Assembly: GCA_033297205.1 (NCBI GenBank)
Contig: MU859082.1
Span: 186,001-250,000, forward strand
DNA: 64,000 nt
Reading direction: 5' to 3'
From: Pseudoneurospora amorphoporcata
Lineage: Eukaryota; Ascomycota; Sordariomycetes; Sordariales; Sordariaceae
Shown: one piece after another, positions 11,929-23,500 of the stretch
Layout: every line of letters starts with the position of its first letter
How positions within the stretch are numbered: the first letter of the stretch is position 1
The notes under the pieces: model-generated
What the model was told of the DNA's origin: nothing
Database searches by the model: none
The model's input: only the letters and a program-made list of their open reading frames with translations
Made by a program: the position numbers and the translations under genes

Positions 11929-14127
11929 ATGGGGTTACGGATCACGACGTGGAATGGTGAGGTCCCCTCGCGTGTTTTTGCTGCTTCTTGCCTTGCCTTG
12001 TCTAACTCATACATGTGTAGTGAATGGTATCAGGTCAGTACCAACACGACAAGCTGTCACCATGAACCGACTCTGACCCCATCTCAAGAAATCCATTCAG
12101 TTACCAGCCATGGCGGGAGAATCGCACATTCCAGTCCATGTTCGACACCTTGGAAGCCGACATTGTGGTTATGCAGGAGACCAAGATTCAGCGAAAAGAC
12201 TTGAGAGATGACATGGTCTTAGTCCCCGGCTGGGATGTCTACTTCAGCTTACCTAAGTACAAGAAAGGTTACTCAGGAGTTGCAATCTACACTCGTTCCT
12301 CGAAATGCTGCCCGATACGAGCCGAAGAAGGCATAACTGGCGTTCTGTGTCCCCCGAACTCGTCCACAAAGTTTCGCGACCTGCCCGCCGATCAGCAAAT
12401 TGGTGGTTATCCCACTCCCAGCCAACTCTCCAGCGACGTAGACGAAGCTCAACTCGACTCCGAAGGAAGATGTGTAATCTTAGAGTTCCCTGCCTTTGTC
12501 CTCATCGGTGTATATAGCCCGGCTACGAGAGACGAGACCAGGACTGAGTTCCGTCAGGCTTTCATCGGCGCCATGGATGCGAGAGTTCGCAACCTTGTCG
12601 CCATGGGGAAGGAAGTTTTTCTTTGCGGCGACCTCAACATCATTAGAAACGAAATGGATACCGCCGGCCTACCAGAACGGTTGAAAAAGGAGGCCATGAC
12701 ACTCAACGACTTCATCTCAACCCCTTCACGCCGGTTCCTGAACCAAATCGTCTTTGGTGGCCGAGTGATTGGTGAGCCAGACGAGGGACGAGAGAAGCCC
12801 GTTCTTTGGGATCTTTGCAGAGAGTTTCATCCAAGGCGACCGGGCATGTATACGTGCTGGGAAACAAGGAAGAACGCAAGGCCAGGGAACTTTGGAAGCC
12901 GAATCGACTACGTCCTCTGTTCCTCCGGAATCAAAGACTGGTTCGTCGACGCCAACATCCAAGAAGGTCTCTCAGGATCCGACCACTGCCCCGTCTATGC
13001 TACCATTAGCGACAGTGTCAGCAAAGACGGTGCCACCATCCCCATCACAGACCTCATGAACCCGGAGGGCATGTTCAAGGATGGACAACGCCAGCGTGAA
13101 TGGTCTCAAAAAGACTGTCTGCCTATCTCAGCGAAGCTTATCCCGGAGTTCAACCGACGGCAGAGCATCAAGGACATGTTCTTCAAGAAGAAAACGCCGT
13201 CCACCACAGCCAAGTCAGCCACCCCAGCCGTCGACGGCCAAGACACATCCGATCCTGCCAATACATCTTTCGCCTCAGTGACAGCCATTGCTACACTACA
13301 GGAGGCCGTCATTCCAGCACCGTCTCCGAAGCAGACGTTATCTCAGTCGACTACAACCGAGCCAGCATTATCGCAAACATCCCCCCATCCAAAAAGACGG
13401 GCTGAGCAACCTGCATCATCGATACGGTCACCGAAGAAAGCCAAGACGGCCCTCGCCAAGCAGCCATCCTCGAAAGCCGGGCCAGGCCCATCGCAAAATA
13501 CACTCATGGGCTTCTTCAAACCAAAGACTCCAACTCCCAGTGTCAACCCCGAGAACCAGCCTGCCCCTATAAACGGAAACAATTACTCTCCCGCAACGAT
13601 AGCCGAAATAACAACAGGAGACAATTCATCTCCAGCGGAAGGAAGCCAACCAAGCTCACCGTTCCAGACCGACGACGTCGAAGAGTGGAACGGAAACGCC
13701 GCCGGATCTAAAACCACCAGCTCGGCCACACACAAAGCAACCACTTCCGCCGTGGAGGAAGGCAAGGTCTTCGACCCCATCCAGAACAAAGAGTCTTGGT
13801 CCAAGCTGCTCGGCAAGAGGGTGGTTCCCAAGTGTGAGCACGGCGAGGATTGCATGAGCTTGGTGACCAAGAAGCCGGGGATCAACTGTGGTATGTGATG
13901 TTGTTTCTCTCCTCTATCTCTTCTTTCGGTTGGCTTCCTTCCCTCCATCCCTGCCTTCAACCATTTTGAAGACATTCAAGCTAACTGTCCTCGATTCTGG
14001 TTTCGTTACAGGCCGATCCTTCTACATGTGTGCTCGACCCCTCGGACCGTCTGGCGACAAGGAGACAGGCACGGAGTTCCGGTGCAAGACGTTTATATGG
14101 AGTAGTGACTGGAGTGGGCGGCATTAG
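11929..14127 (+). CDS. apn2: AP endonuclease 2 (class II, ExoIII/EEP family) with PIP box and GRF zinc finger
   Basis: Exons 11929-11956, 12021-12033 (13-nt microexon), 12101-13890 and 14012-14127 give 648 residues. The EEP nuclease domain starts MGLRITTWNVNGI across both small junctions, and has the metal-binding MQETK motif, the GDLNI catalytic motif and a C-terminal SDHCPVYA. A disordered linker follows, with a PCNA-interaction motif QNTLMGFF at about residue 477. The C-terminal GRF zinc finger (KPGINCGRSFYMCARP, then FRCKTFIW) is completed by the last exon. Apn2 cuts abasic sites and trims 3' ends in base-excision repair; PCNA and single-stranded DNA contacts are expected from the family. 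It flanks MAT in most Pezizomycotina and converges on mat a-1 here. Confidence 0.95.
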
Positions 14128-15335
14128 GTGGTCTCAAGCTCGTGTTGGGTGGCATTACAATGGATCGGCATGGGGATTGGAGATGGAGGTGTTGTAGATG
14201 TTGACAATGGAAGATTATTCCAGATCAGAACATTCATCTTGTTGGTAACTGAATGCGATTGTATGCCTTTCGATGTCACGCATGCGAGTCGTCGTGAATA
14301 CCATGTCCATTTGCTGTTACACAGCTACTCTGCCGCCTCGTGATTTGTCGTTGGGAAATGGGCCGCCGCCCTCTACGGGTGATACTCCAGAATGTTCAAC
14401 ATCTCCCTTGGTCCCCTTTTTTGAGAGAGGCGGGAAGTAGACAAAGCAGCGAAGTCCAACTGGCGGAAGGACGGGACAGTTTTAAGCATAAACGATCCAA
14501 GCAAGCAAACCAGAATTTGTCAAGCGAATGAATGTCACAAGGTCATGCATACGAAGAAGTTGAATTTTTTAATGATACTTTTTTTTTTTTTTTTTTTCCT
14601 CTTGTGATCCACCTATGCTACCTAGACGAGCGAAATATGCTCCTGAGACTTTGATGAACGAACCATGATATGCGCCAGCCACCCCGCGCTCCTAATATGC
14701 TAGCAACAAAGGAAAAGAAAGACCAAATATGAGACCAGAAACACCGAACCCCCTACCCCCTTGGATATCATTGACCGATGCGCCATGTAAAAACAAACCA
14801 GACCCCGCCCATCCCTGATGCGAAAGAGACAAAAGCCAACCCCGTTATGCTCCTCCGCTATGTGACTTGTGTGGCACCTTGAGATGCCCTCTACCGAACC
14901 GAACCGAAATGCGAATAATGTGCACCACCATGCTGCTTCCTGATGAGAAAAGACTGTCGAACTGTCAAGCCCCAATTCTGACCGACCCAGTGCATATGTC
15001 GCACCGCCCGTTTCGCCCCTTCCGCTAAGATCCCGCTCCGAAAAAAAAACGGTGAGATGTCGAAGGAGAAAATAGACGCCAAAAGTGTGGATGAGCTAGT
15101 GCCGATGAGACAGGCGCTGAACTGTCGAGGAAAATGTGTTGTGCTTGCTGTGACTCTGACAAAGAACGAACCAAGGAAATGCGAACCATGAGAAAAAGAA
15201 ACCGAAACATATTACTGTGTCCCATATCCATGCCGGTGCCAAAGTCTTATCATCGTATGCAGAAGTCTGATAGCCAAACCCAAGAAAGACGAGGCGAAGG
15301 TGACTCTACGATGATGTCAAAACTGAGATCCAGCC
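14128..15335. other. Convergent 3' region between apn2 and mat a-1
   Basis: About 1.2 kb with a 19-nt T tract at 14579-14597. It is probably 3' UTRs plus the boundary flank of the mating-type locus. No coding region was recognised. Confidence 0.6.
14579..14597. repeat. Poly(T) tract, 19 nt
   Basis: Uninterrupted run of T between apn2 and mat a-1. It is a simple homopolymer and may vary in length among strains. Confidence 0.9.
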
Positions 15336-16765
15336 TTAGTCCTCGGTATCCATGTTTTCACCGGCAGGGGGCCAGTTGATGAGGTGATAGCCCAGGTTGC
15401 CAGGTGTAACAACGTGAACCGAATTTCCAGTGGCAGAAGGAGTAACCATGGTGTTGACAGGAATGGTATGGACGACGTGAGGGAGAGCGGGCGCAGTAGT
15501 GTTCACAGTGGGAATGAGTGCTGGGTTGATGGTATCGTCAGCCATGACCTGAGTGACGATAGGCGCAGTGGTGGTAGCGGAGGTGCCGTTAGCGGCAGCA
15601 GCCTCATTGGCCTCCTGGACCTGAGCGATCATGTTGTGAACGTTCTGCGCAACTGCCTCCATGCCGTCGGGGTGAACAAAATTGAGGTGTGGGTTGGGAT
15701 TGAGGACAGCAGGGGGGGGGGTTTGGTGGACGGAGACCCAGAGGTGATCATTCAACGGGAAAAAAGCGCCGCCCAAGGGGTCGTTGAAGTTGAAGACCTG
15801 TAATGCCTCGTCTTCCTCAGTGACGGGAGTGGCATCAACCGTATAGCGAGGCATCCATGTGTCGACGTTGGCGGCGCGAAGCTTTCTAGATCCTGCGACG
15901 GGACGGCAGACAATTCTGCAGCCATCATCCGTTTCCTCGACACGGACGACGCCATGGAAGTGAGTCCGAATAAGCGCGGCATCCTCGGCGTTAACGGTGC
16001 CCCAAAGAAGATTGCCATTAGCATCGTAGTTCAGGAGTTTGATCTTGAGATACGGCGAGACGCGCCTGCGAATGTCTTGAGACCGACGTGGGTTGTAGCG
16101 ATAGTCGGGATTGTCCAGCAACAGTCTGGTCTTGATCTCATTGGCCATGTTGAAATACTTCTCGCGAATGTGCGGCTGCTCATCACGCCACATGTTGCCG
16201 ACGATGACCGCTAAGTGAGGTTAGTCTCAGGGTCAAACATTATAGATCATAGTGAGAAGAAACTTACAGATCTCATTGTTGTGAAGTCCGGGGTTCTGCT
16301 CGCGGATCTCGCGATGATGGTCCTTTCGGTACAAGATGTAGGCGTTAGGCGGTCGCGGAATCTTGGCCTTCTTCTGCTGCTCCTTGGGTGCAGCATGCTT
16401 GTGCTTGGGATCCCAGTAAAGGGCGCCTTCAATGACGACACAATCGGGCTTGAACAGCTTAACGGGGCCAAGCAGCATAATGCTCAGTGACTCGGGGTCG
16501 CGAGCAAACATGCCCTCTTCACCAGTCGCGTTCCTGGTCCAAATGGTCAGTACAAGCCAAGGTGAGAGATGGGTGAGGACGCTTACTTGAACTCAGCGAT
16601 GATGCCGGACTGGATGTCAGGGTGGGTGTTAGTAAAGTCGCTCAGAGGGATGGCGATGACCTTGCGGTCGTTCCAGTGACCGAGTTGGTTAGAGATGCGC
16701 GACCAAGCCATCTCGACCTTGATTTCCGCTGACATCGGAGCGGGGTGCGTCAAGTTGCCGTCCAT
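15336..16765 (-). CDS. MAT1-2-1: Mating-type HMG-box transcription factor mat a-1 (MAT1-2-1)
   Basis: Minus-strand exons 16765-16587, 16533-16268 and 16210-15336 give 439 residues. The HMG box starts near residue 118 (KIPRPPNAYILYRKDHHREI) and continues across the second intron into VIVGNMWRDEQPHIREKYFNM. That intron splits a serine codon after its first base, the position conserved in MAT1-2-1 HMG boxes. Downstream are NPDYRYNPRRSQDIRRRV and a Pro/Thr/Val-rich C-terminal tail. The protein is a sequence-specific DNA-binding factor that sets a mating identity and controls pheromone and fruiting-body genes. It is intact here, beside intact A-type genes. The mat A-3-like gene ends only 51 nt upstream on the same strand, which suggests a shared transcript. 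The start was chosen as the first ATG of the family N-terminus (MDGN). Confidence 0.96.
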
Positions 16766-16816
16766 TGTTTCGATGGATTGTTCGTTGACGATGACGAAGT
16801 CTGATACTTGAGATTG

Positions 16817-17241
16817 TCAAATACTTGGGCGATTGAGTGTGGAAGGGGAAAATGAGTTGGTGGCGAAGATTGGTCGTGGTTGTCGACTATTGTTGCGAAG
16901 TTGACAAAGGAATGTAAGGAGTGGGAGAAAGGAAGAATTGGAAGGGAGGGAGATTATAAGGAGGGGCAACGACGTCGGGATTTTTGGGTGGAACCGCTTT
17001 ATCTGTTGACGGCTATTGACACGGCCCTGAATAGCATTCACTGGGCGGTGAATGGCTTGGGTATCTGCTGGAATGTCTGGTTAGCTTGAGTAAAGGGGCC
17101 CTTCCGTTTGGTGAACTTACTAGGCGGCCAAACTGCGAGTATGTCCCAGTTTCCCCATTCCATCATCACGAGGCCAACTGGATACGTGCAAATCGCGACA
17201 CTTGTCTCATCGGGGATTATGTCAACGTCTGGGGTAGACAT
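16817..17241 (-). CDS. matA-3: Small chimeric mating-type gene, mat A-3-like (SmtA-3 type), no HMG box
   Basis: Minus strand, ATG at 17241 (MSTPDVDIIPDETSVAICTY). Exon 17241-17121 ends at GTAAGT; the 53-nt intron has a CTAAC branch and CAG acceptor; exon 17067-16817 ends in TGA. The spliced product is 123 residues. If the intron is retained the frame stays open and stops after 67 residues, so two proteins are possible. No HMG box is present. In Sordaria macrospora the gene at this position, SmtA-3, is reported to be a chimera of mat A and mat a sequence, to have optionally spliced introns, and to be co-transcribed with Smta-1. Position, strand, spacing and intron behaviour match that description; the homology itself was not computed. 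Additional 5' exons are possible. Confidence 0.68.
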
Positions 17242-17943
17242 GCTGAGAGCGGGGTGCAGACGACGACTACAGGTGTGCTTTGATGTGGTGATGGATTGAA
17301 TGGGGTGGACGAAGTGTAAAAAGATTGGCGTGAATGAAGGTGAATGACAACGAGGACTGGTGGTGGTTGGAAAACGGAGTCGTCGAGTGTTGTGTCGGGA
17401 CAAAGGAAGAGCGGTCGGTTGTTGAGGAATTGAGCAGGTATTTGTAGGCTGACAAAGGCCCATTCATGCCCGCAGCACGTCCTCCTATTGTTCGCGGGGG
17501 AGGGTTCGCATTTTACTATTGTTTCTGTGGCTTGCCAGCTGCACACCTTATCGTGATTGGTCAAATTGGCGTTTGCCCTAAGGTTGGCCGCGAGAACAAT
17601 AGGAAGGATTTGGGATGAAAGTTGGCATTCCGTGCCCCTCAAGTCAAGTGACCTTTGCTACACCTCATGAGAGAACAATAGGAAGAGCTGGGACGAAACT
17701 TGGGGCATGCAATTCCCCTCAGGTCAAGTGACCGTCGCCCCAATTCTCACAGGAGAACAATAGGACGAACCTGATATTGAAACCGGCAGGCAATGTCCCT
17801 CGAAAGGTGTTTGGGAACCGATGTCTAAGTTGGTTCACTTCTTCGAAACTTCCTGTGGAAAAAATTCCTCCTCCTACTTAACCGTTGTATGGTAGCTTCC
17901 TCGAACACCCACTGTTGAGTCTTTCTTTTCGTCAGCTATCGAC
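17242..17943. promoter_or_regulatory. Divergent MAT promoter (A-3/a-1 versus A-2)
   Basis: This 702-bp spacer sets the upstream region of both halves of the locus. It has four exact GAACAATAGG words: 17484-17493 on the minus strand, and 17594-17603, 17673-17682 and 17755-17764 on the plus strand. A fifth relaxed copy is near 17515-17524. AACAAT is the core bound by many HMG-box proteins. A CCAAT-type word (GATTGG) is near 17555. The role in MAT autoregulation is inferred. Confidence 0.6.
17592..17814 (+). repeat. Imperfect tandem repeat, about 80-bp unit, three copies
   Basis: Units begin near 17592, 17671 and 17753 (periods 79 and 82). Each begins GAGAACAATAGGA. The first two carry CCCCTCA(A/G)GTCAAGTGACC about 45 nt later. 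In the second copy GGTCA-AG-TGACC is a perfect inverted repeat. The third copy is degenerate. The repeat lies between the two mating-type gene blocks. Confidence 0.85.
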
Positions 17944-19191
17944 ATGGATCTCCTCAACATGCAACTTAGACGATCAGAGCAACCAGTTATGCTCGAACAA
18001 AGCCGCATCTCTAGCCAGGAAGGCAAGGATCTCGAAGTGATGTACAAGGTAACAACCTGTCTAGCCTGGATACGCTCATTTACTTGTCACTGATGAATTG
18101 GTCAGAAACTCCATCAGCTACAGGCCAGGCTTTCTCGTTCACTTCTTTCAGAGGCAATCAAGGAGTTCGAAGAGAACCTTCAGTGTCTTTTCCATGAAGC
18201 CAAGCTCTTGCTATGCACAAAAAGAACGAAGTATCGCCAAAGCTGGTTCGGGTCTAGCAACGAGTTCGGGCCTAATAACGAGAGCAAAATCATCAAGGCA
18301 GCATGCCGCATCATTGAGTCGACAAACACGATTCTTAACTTCCTCTCGTTTCTTGAGAAGAAACGAGGAATGCCATCAGGCGGGGATCAAAGACTCCAAC
18401 AAGCTGCCTACAAAGGTCAGCAGTTCGCATTGCGCCTTCTTCGCTCACTTACAATTCACAAAGATGCTCAGGAGATTCCCGGAAAGGAATTTGGCATGAC
18501 CTACGGAAAAGAGGTGTATATGTTGGATGGTCATATTTTGCGCAGGTCAAAGCGAGAGGTCGTGGGGCAGGCGGGGGGAGTGAACTGGCACGTTGATCAT
18601 ACTCATCACCCTTTGAGGCGCGTTCCAGGTACCCCATGGCACAAGTTCTTTGGCAATCTTGAAGTTGACGACGACCAGAGGCTTCACCTATTTGATGATG
18701 ATACGTCCGCCAAGACCGATCGAAATGGCCTTCGAAAGTTTTCCGTAATTATTCCTGAAACTGCTGAATTTTTCCTGGACGAAATCAGCAGCGAGCATCA
18801 GCAAGTTGCTACGATACACACAGAGGTGAGTACTTCAACGTGTCTAAAGAAAACAAAATTTGCACGACTGACAGACGGTAGGATGGACACGCCCAGCCAC
18901 CAGTCCCGACGCCTATTCAGCAAGAGGCAGGCTATGTTGCAGCAGGACAACCCGAGGTGGTGTTTCATCATGGAGGCTTGCGCCAGGTTCGTATAATTCT
19001 GCCCACTACTGACTGATGGCGATGTGCTAACAACTAGTTAGCAGATCGTGGATTACAGCCAGGAGCGCCAGTTTAGTACCCTCTCCAATGTTTTCACTCG
19101 ACCCGCAATTTGGGGGGAGAGTCTGGACCTTGCGGATGACTTTGACCCTCGAGAGGGTGTGCAGCAAGAGGAGCACGTTTACCACATTTGA
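17944..19191 (+). CDS. MAT1-1-2: Mating-type protein mat A-2 (MAT1-1-2)
   Basis: Exons 17944-18048, 18106-18825, 18882-18986 and 19045-19191 give 358 residues. The family core is clear: CRIIESTNTILNFLSFLEKK, then YMLDGHILRRSKREVVGQAG, and HPLRRVPGTPWHKFFGNLEV, the conserved HPG region of MAT1-1-2. The last intron uses a GTTCGT donor and a TGCTAAC branch. A final exon ending in EEHVYHI closes the frame. MAT1-1-2 proteins are needed for ascus development after fertilisation in Neurospora and Podospora; their biochemical role is unsettled. The gene is intact and precedes mat A-1 on the same strand. Confidence 0.93.
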
Positions 19192-19574
19192 CGGAGGTGG
19201 TAAAATCCGAGGCTCGTACATGTAATGCTAGTTTCAATCAAATAAAGGGAACCATGATTCGATTCAGGTTACTTTCACTTTTTCTTATCAAGTTCACAAA
19301 GCTGTCCTGTCTTATGTAATCCAAGCCCTTTTTGAAGTTCCGCCCCCAGTGCAGCAAACCCCCTCGGTGCCCGGTCAAGTGAAGGGAGGGAGAGTTGCCC
19401 CACTCAAAACCAACCCCCATGTCTTAGTTTCATTTAAGAAAGGCTAGTTCATCTTTCCACCTTCACCCTCCCACCACCTTTCCCGGAACATCAGCTTCCG
19501 CAACCAAAATCTCGGCAGCACTTCCTCACGTCCTGAACGTTCCCCAATCAAGAACTCAAACCGCCAGAAGCACG
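19192..19574. promoter_or_regulatory. Spacer between mat A-2 and mat A-1, mat A-1 promoter
   Basis: 383 bp that hold the 3' end of A-2 and the pyrimidine-rich leader of A-1 (19450-19574). No further gene was recognised. Confidence 0.6.
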
Positions 19575-20574
19575 ATGTCGGGCGTCGATCAATTCGTCAA
19601 GACGTTCGCCAACCTCCCTGAGCGCGATCGCAACGCGGCAGTGAGTGCTATCTTAGCCATGATGCGCACCGGTCCTGGTCCTGTTCCTCAAATCCCCGAA
19701 CCTGTTTCCCAAACCCCCGTACCAAAGAAGAAGAAGGTCAATGGTTTCATGGGTTTCAGGTGTAAGTCAAATCTGAATCAATGCTGTCGAGAATCCTTAT
19801 TGATTGCCTTTTATTTCAGCATACTATTCCCCGCTCTTCTCTCAGCTCCCTCAAAAGGAGATATCGCCCTTCATGACCATTCTCTGGCAGCACGATCCCT
19901 TTCACAACGAATGGGATTTCATGTGCTCGGTGTATTCGTCAATCCGCACCTACCTCGAGCCGGAAAACGTACCCCCGCAGGAGCAGCAGAAGGTTACCTT
20001 GCAACACTGGCTTCACTATGCCGTCCCCCAAATGGGAGTGATCACCCGCGACAACTACTTGATCTCGCTTGGCTGGAACCTCGTCCCGATGCCCAACGGC
20101 ACTCACGACCTCATGCGCACAGCTCTTCCTATGTTTAAGCAGAACCTACAGCCCATGAACGGCCTATGCCTGTTCAACAAGTGTCTCAACAGCGGTTTGA
20201 TTGTCCCCAATCAACACCTTGTCATCGCCAAGCTTTCAGACCCTAGCTACGACATGATCTGGTTCAACAAGCGCTATCACCGTCAGCAGAGACACGCCGG
20301 CCAAGCTGGCAGTTCTGAACTTGGTGTGTCGGCGCTCTTCCCTCGCAATTACGCAGTCGCTGCAGAGGTAGATGGCGTCGCCAATCTTCCTCTCTCTCAT
20401 TGGATTCAGCAGGGAGATTTCGGCACCGAATCCGGATACTCAGCTCAGTTTGAGACCTTGTTGGATTCAATCCTTGATAATGGAAACCCCATCTCAACAC
20501 TTGAGAATGGAAACACCACCAGCAATGAATCCTACAACATGGCTTTGGCTATGGATGTTCCCATGATAGGTTAG
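19575..20574 (+). CDS. MAT1-1-1: Mating-type alpha-box transcription factor mat A-1 (MAT1-1-1)
   Basis: Exons 19575-19761 and 19820-20574 give 313 residues. The N-terminus is MSGVDQFVKTFANLPERDRN. The alpha box starts at about residue 53 (KKKKVNGFMGFR, continuing after the intron with SYYSPLFSQLPQKE, then WQHDPFHNEWDFMCSVYSSI) and runs to about residue 165 (LISLGWNLV). The intron sits at the position conserved in alpha boxes. The downstream block AKLSDPSYDMIWFNKR and the C-terminal MALAMDVPMIG match Sordariaceae mat A-1. The protein sets A identity, pheromone expression and heterokaryon behaviour in Neurospora. Together with mat a-1 it gives the genome both identities. Nothing suggests degeneration. 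Confidence 0.97.
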
Positions 20575-23500
20575 TGGAAGATGAGGTACCATGTCGCATA
20601 GCTTTACTCGTGAGCTGGCCATTTGGCAGGATTTAACGGAGGAGCATAGAAGTACGGCGCAGTCACAACTTTCCTTTCCTTTGTCAAATCTGGGTTTCGT
20701 GGTATGGGTATACAAAGCGAGGGCGAAAAGGGTCTAGTTAGGTTTCTTTGTGCATTCATTGAGGGCGAATCATGAGACTTCACCATCGAATGGGGAGGAA
20801 CGGGCAATTATACGGCAAGCAGGCAAGTAGCCGCCTAGATGGCAAGAGCAAATCAAATCGATTAATCAGCGACGTCCATCATCTGATCTGGGATCATCTT
20901 CACTAGACTGAATCAATATGAACGTAAGCGTCGGCGGTATCGTTGCCGGATTTGACATGTCGTCGAGATAAAGCTATGGCCCGCCGCTGACGCCAACGCT
21001 TATGCATGCAACCTCACGCTAGCGCGGTTTCGTCGCTAAGCGGTGTACACAGTACACGTAGAAGCTGTTGTGCCCCTCAATATGGATCTGCCAAAGTTGC
21101 TCAACTTGCGGTTTCTGGGAGATCCGCATCATCAGCCCCAGTGTGGACAGCTGCCTCCCGTCTCTAAAAAGGTACATACGGGCGTGTACCCGACAACTCC
21201 GCAGAGTATGTGGAACGGCAAGTGCTAAGGAATATGTAAAAACCTTGGTGGTACCCCCCTTCCAGCGAGCAATGCCATTAATAAATGGATTCTACTCGAG
21301 AAGCCCACTATTCTTCACTTCCCCGTCAAACATCCCCGCCTTGGCTACACGTCCTGTAGTGTAGTCAAAAGGTTTTCTTATCTGGAAAGAAGTACCGAGT
21401 CTTGATTCAAGCGTTTGTAATCGTTGTCGTCGTTTGTCCTGTCTTTGAAGCTATCCCCCGGTGCAATTTGTCTCGAGACACACGATAGACCCTGATCCTA
21501 CACTTACCTGGGACTTCCACTTATGACCACAAATATCGTACCCTTGCTTTGTGCTTGTTTTTTCAGTTTTTTCAGCTCCCTTACATTCCTTGTAGGACCC
21601 GGTGCCCACTGCATAGCATAGAGTATCATCTGTGCCCTCAGTGTCTTTACTGTGTCTGCAATAGTGGCGTAAGGTGACTAGAGGTAGTATTACGATGCAA
21701 TACATTTAGTATATTACAAACTTGTATAATATTGACCCAATCATATACTAGTTCTTTACAAATACTTACCGAGTAACCTGACATTTCTAGCTACTAAAAT
21801 TAAAACTTAGATATGATATTAAGTCGGTACTATAGAAGTTTTTTAGTGGGTAAGTGTAGTGTAACACACATGCTTTCCAGACTTTGATATAACTAATACA
21901 GCCAGGGACCTGAAAAAGTATCAACATGTGCAACATATTATACATAGAAACTGAAGATGTAACAATAAGGCGAGATCCGTTATACACTGTTACATTCTTT
22001 CAGGTTTGTAAACTTGAAGTTTTAGATGATAAACATTTCACACTATATAAATTATGATCTTAACTTTGTCTTCGATTCAATCATTACATGATGAACTGTC
22101 GTCTTATTTATCATATACTGTTCGCTACATCGCTTACTTCTTTTACAGATTTTCAATAATTATCACAAAAGTCTAGCGTTTATGCTAGTAACTCTAATAT
22201 ATTGCAAGGCGGTGGAATCAGCTCAGAAAATATGGGCTCTTTTCTCAATCATGAGAAGAAAGATCATGATTACATTTTGCCCAGGTTAAAGTTTACGAAC
22301 TGATTTGATTGGCCGTAGACAGCTAATTATCTAGGCCAGATGCTCATCTCAAATCCATGTAGGTACCTTAGCTACCACGGTACGCCACTCCCCGGCTTTG
22401 CTGTATCCGTGGGTGATTACCCATTCGGTCTGATTCCAAGTTTCATACCTAATATTCGAGGAATTTTTGGAAATATGCTTGTCTCTAACAGGCTGTAAAA
22501 AGTGATATGTCAATCAGTGGCGTGGCAGGCGGAGTGTTTGCTAATGTGCTTGCGTAGTTCTGGCTTGGAAGTGTTAACGAGATCGGCTGACTTGCAAACA
22601 TGTCTTGAGTGTCAGTGTGTGACTGCACACATGCTTGAGGCTCAATCCTAGTGACTTAAAATTGCCATTTTATTAAATGTCATAATCTGTGCATTATTTC
22701 CAAGGGGTTCGTCGGAAGCAGAGTTGTTACCGAAGTTTGTAGCTACGGATATACAATTTGTTTCGCCCTCTGCATCATCGCAATGTCTGTTGATGCTGGA
22801 TACATGAAGCCCGTTTGCCTGTGTTACCAAGTGTTGACTTTCCATATACCTAACACAATACGGATCTCGAGTTTTTGAACTTATTGGAGTCAGATGTGTG
22901 CCTTAAGATTCGGACATCTGAAAGATCATGTCGATTTCCCGGAGTAAGCCCCAGTACACGGGTTCAGAGTGCTTAGAAAAAAAGGGATACGTTTATTGTG
23001 ACTACGGCGTCTCATCAGGTAGAACACATACAACTGATTATGTGAACCGTACATCCACGTGCCTAAATGCCAAACTAATTATAATACCGATGATACCTTT
23101 GTGGATTTGAGACGGCTACATAATCATATGCACGCAGCCCCCTGCTTCCGGATTCGCTGTCGAGTGAAGACGGGATACAGACCTCGATCGGTACCTGTTT
23201 TGGGCCACCATCTTACCTTGCGGTGCGCAAGCGGATTTTACCTATATGTGTGGGATCGAGATTCAAATATGCGTCGGTCCCATACCCTATCCTTGGTTTG
23301 AACTTCCCCTTCTGCCCACCCTAGATTTCCCTCTCCAGAGCCGTATACACTCGCGAAACCCGTGACCCAGGATCGAGGTTAAAGATCTCCAACAACCACG
23401 ATCCATACGCTCTCTGACGGCCGCCAAAAGCATATGACATACCTATAATCTTCCGTTTTCTGCACAGCCTGGATTCCTATTTTTGTGAGTCTAGGTACTT

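Larger units (their letters stand above)
15336..20574. other. MAT: Homothallic mating-type locus carrying both idiomorph gene sets
   Basis: Four genes: mat a-1 (HMG box) and a chimeric mat A-3-like gene on the minus strand, then mat A-2 and mat A-1 (alpha box) on the plus strand. The locus lies between apn2 and sla2. Heterothallic relatives carry either the a or the A set; finding both contiguous on one chromosome is the genetic basis of self-fertility as described for Sordaria macrospora. The two blocks are divergent and share a 702-bp spacer with tandem repeats. Confidence 0.93.
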
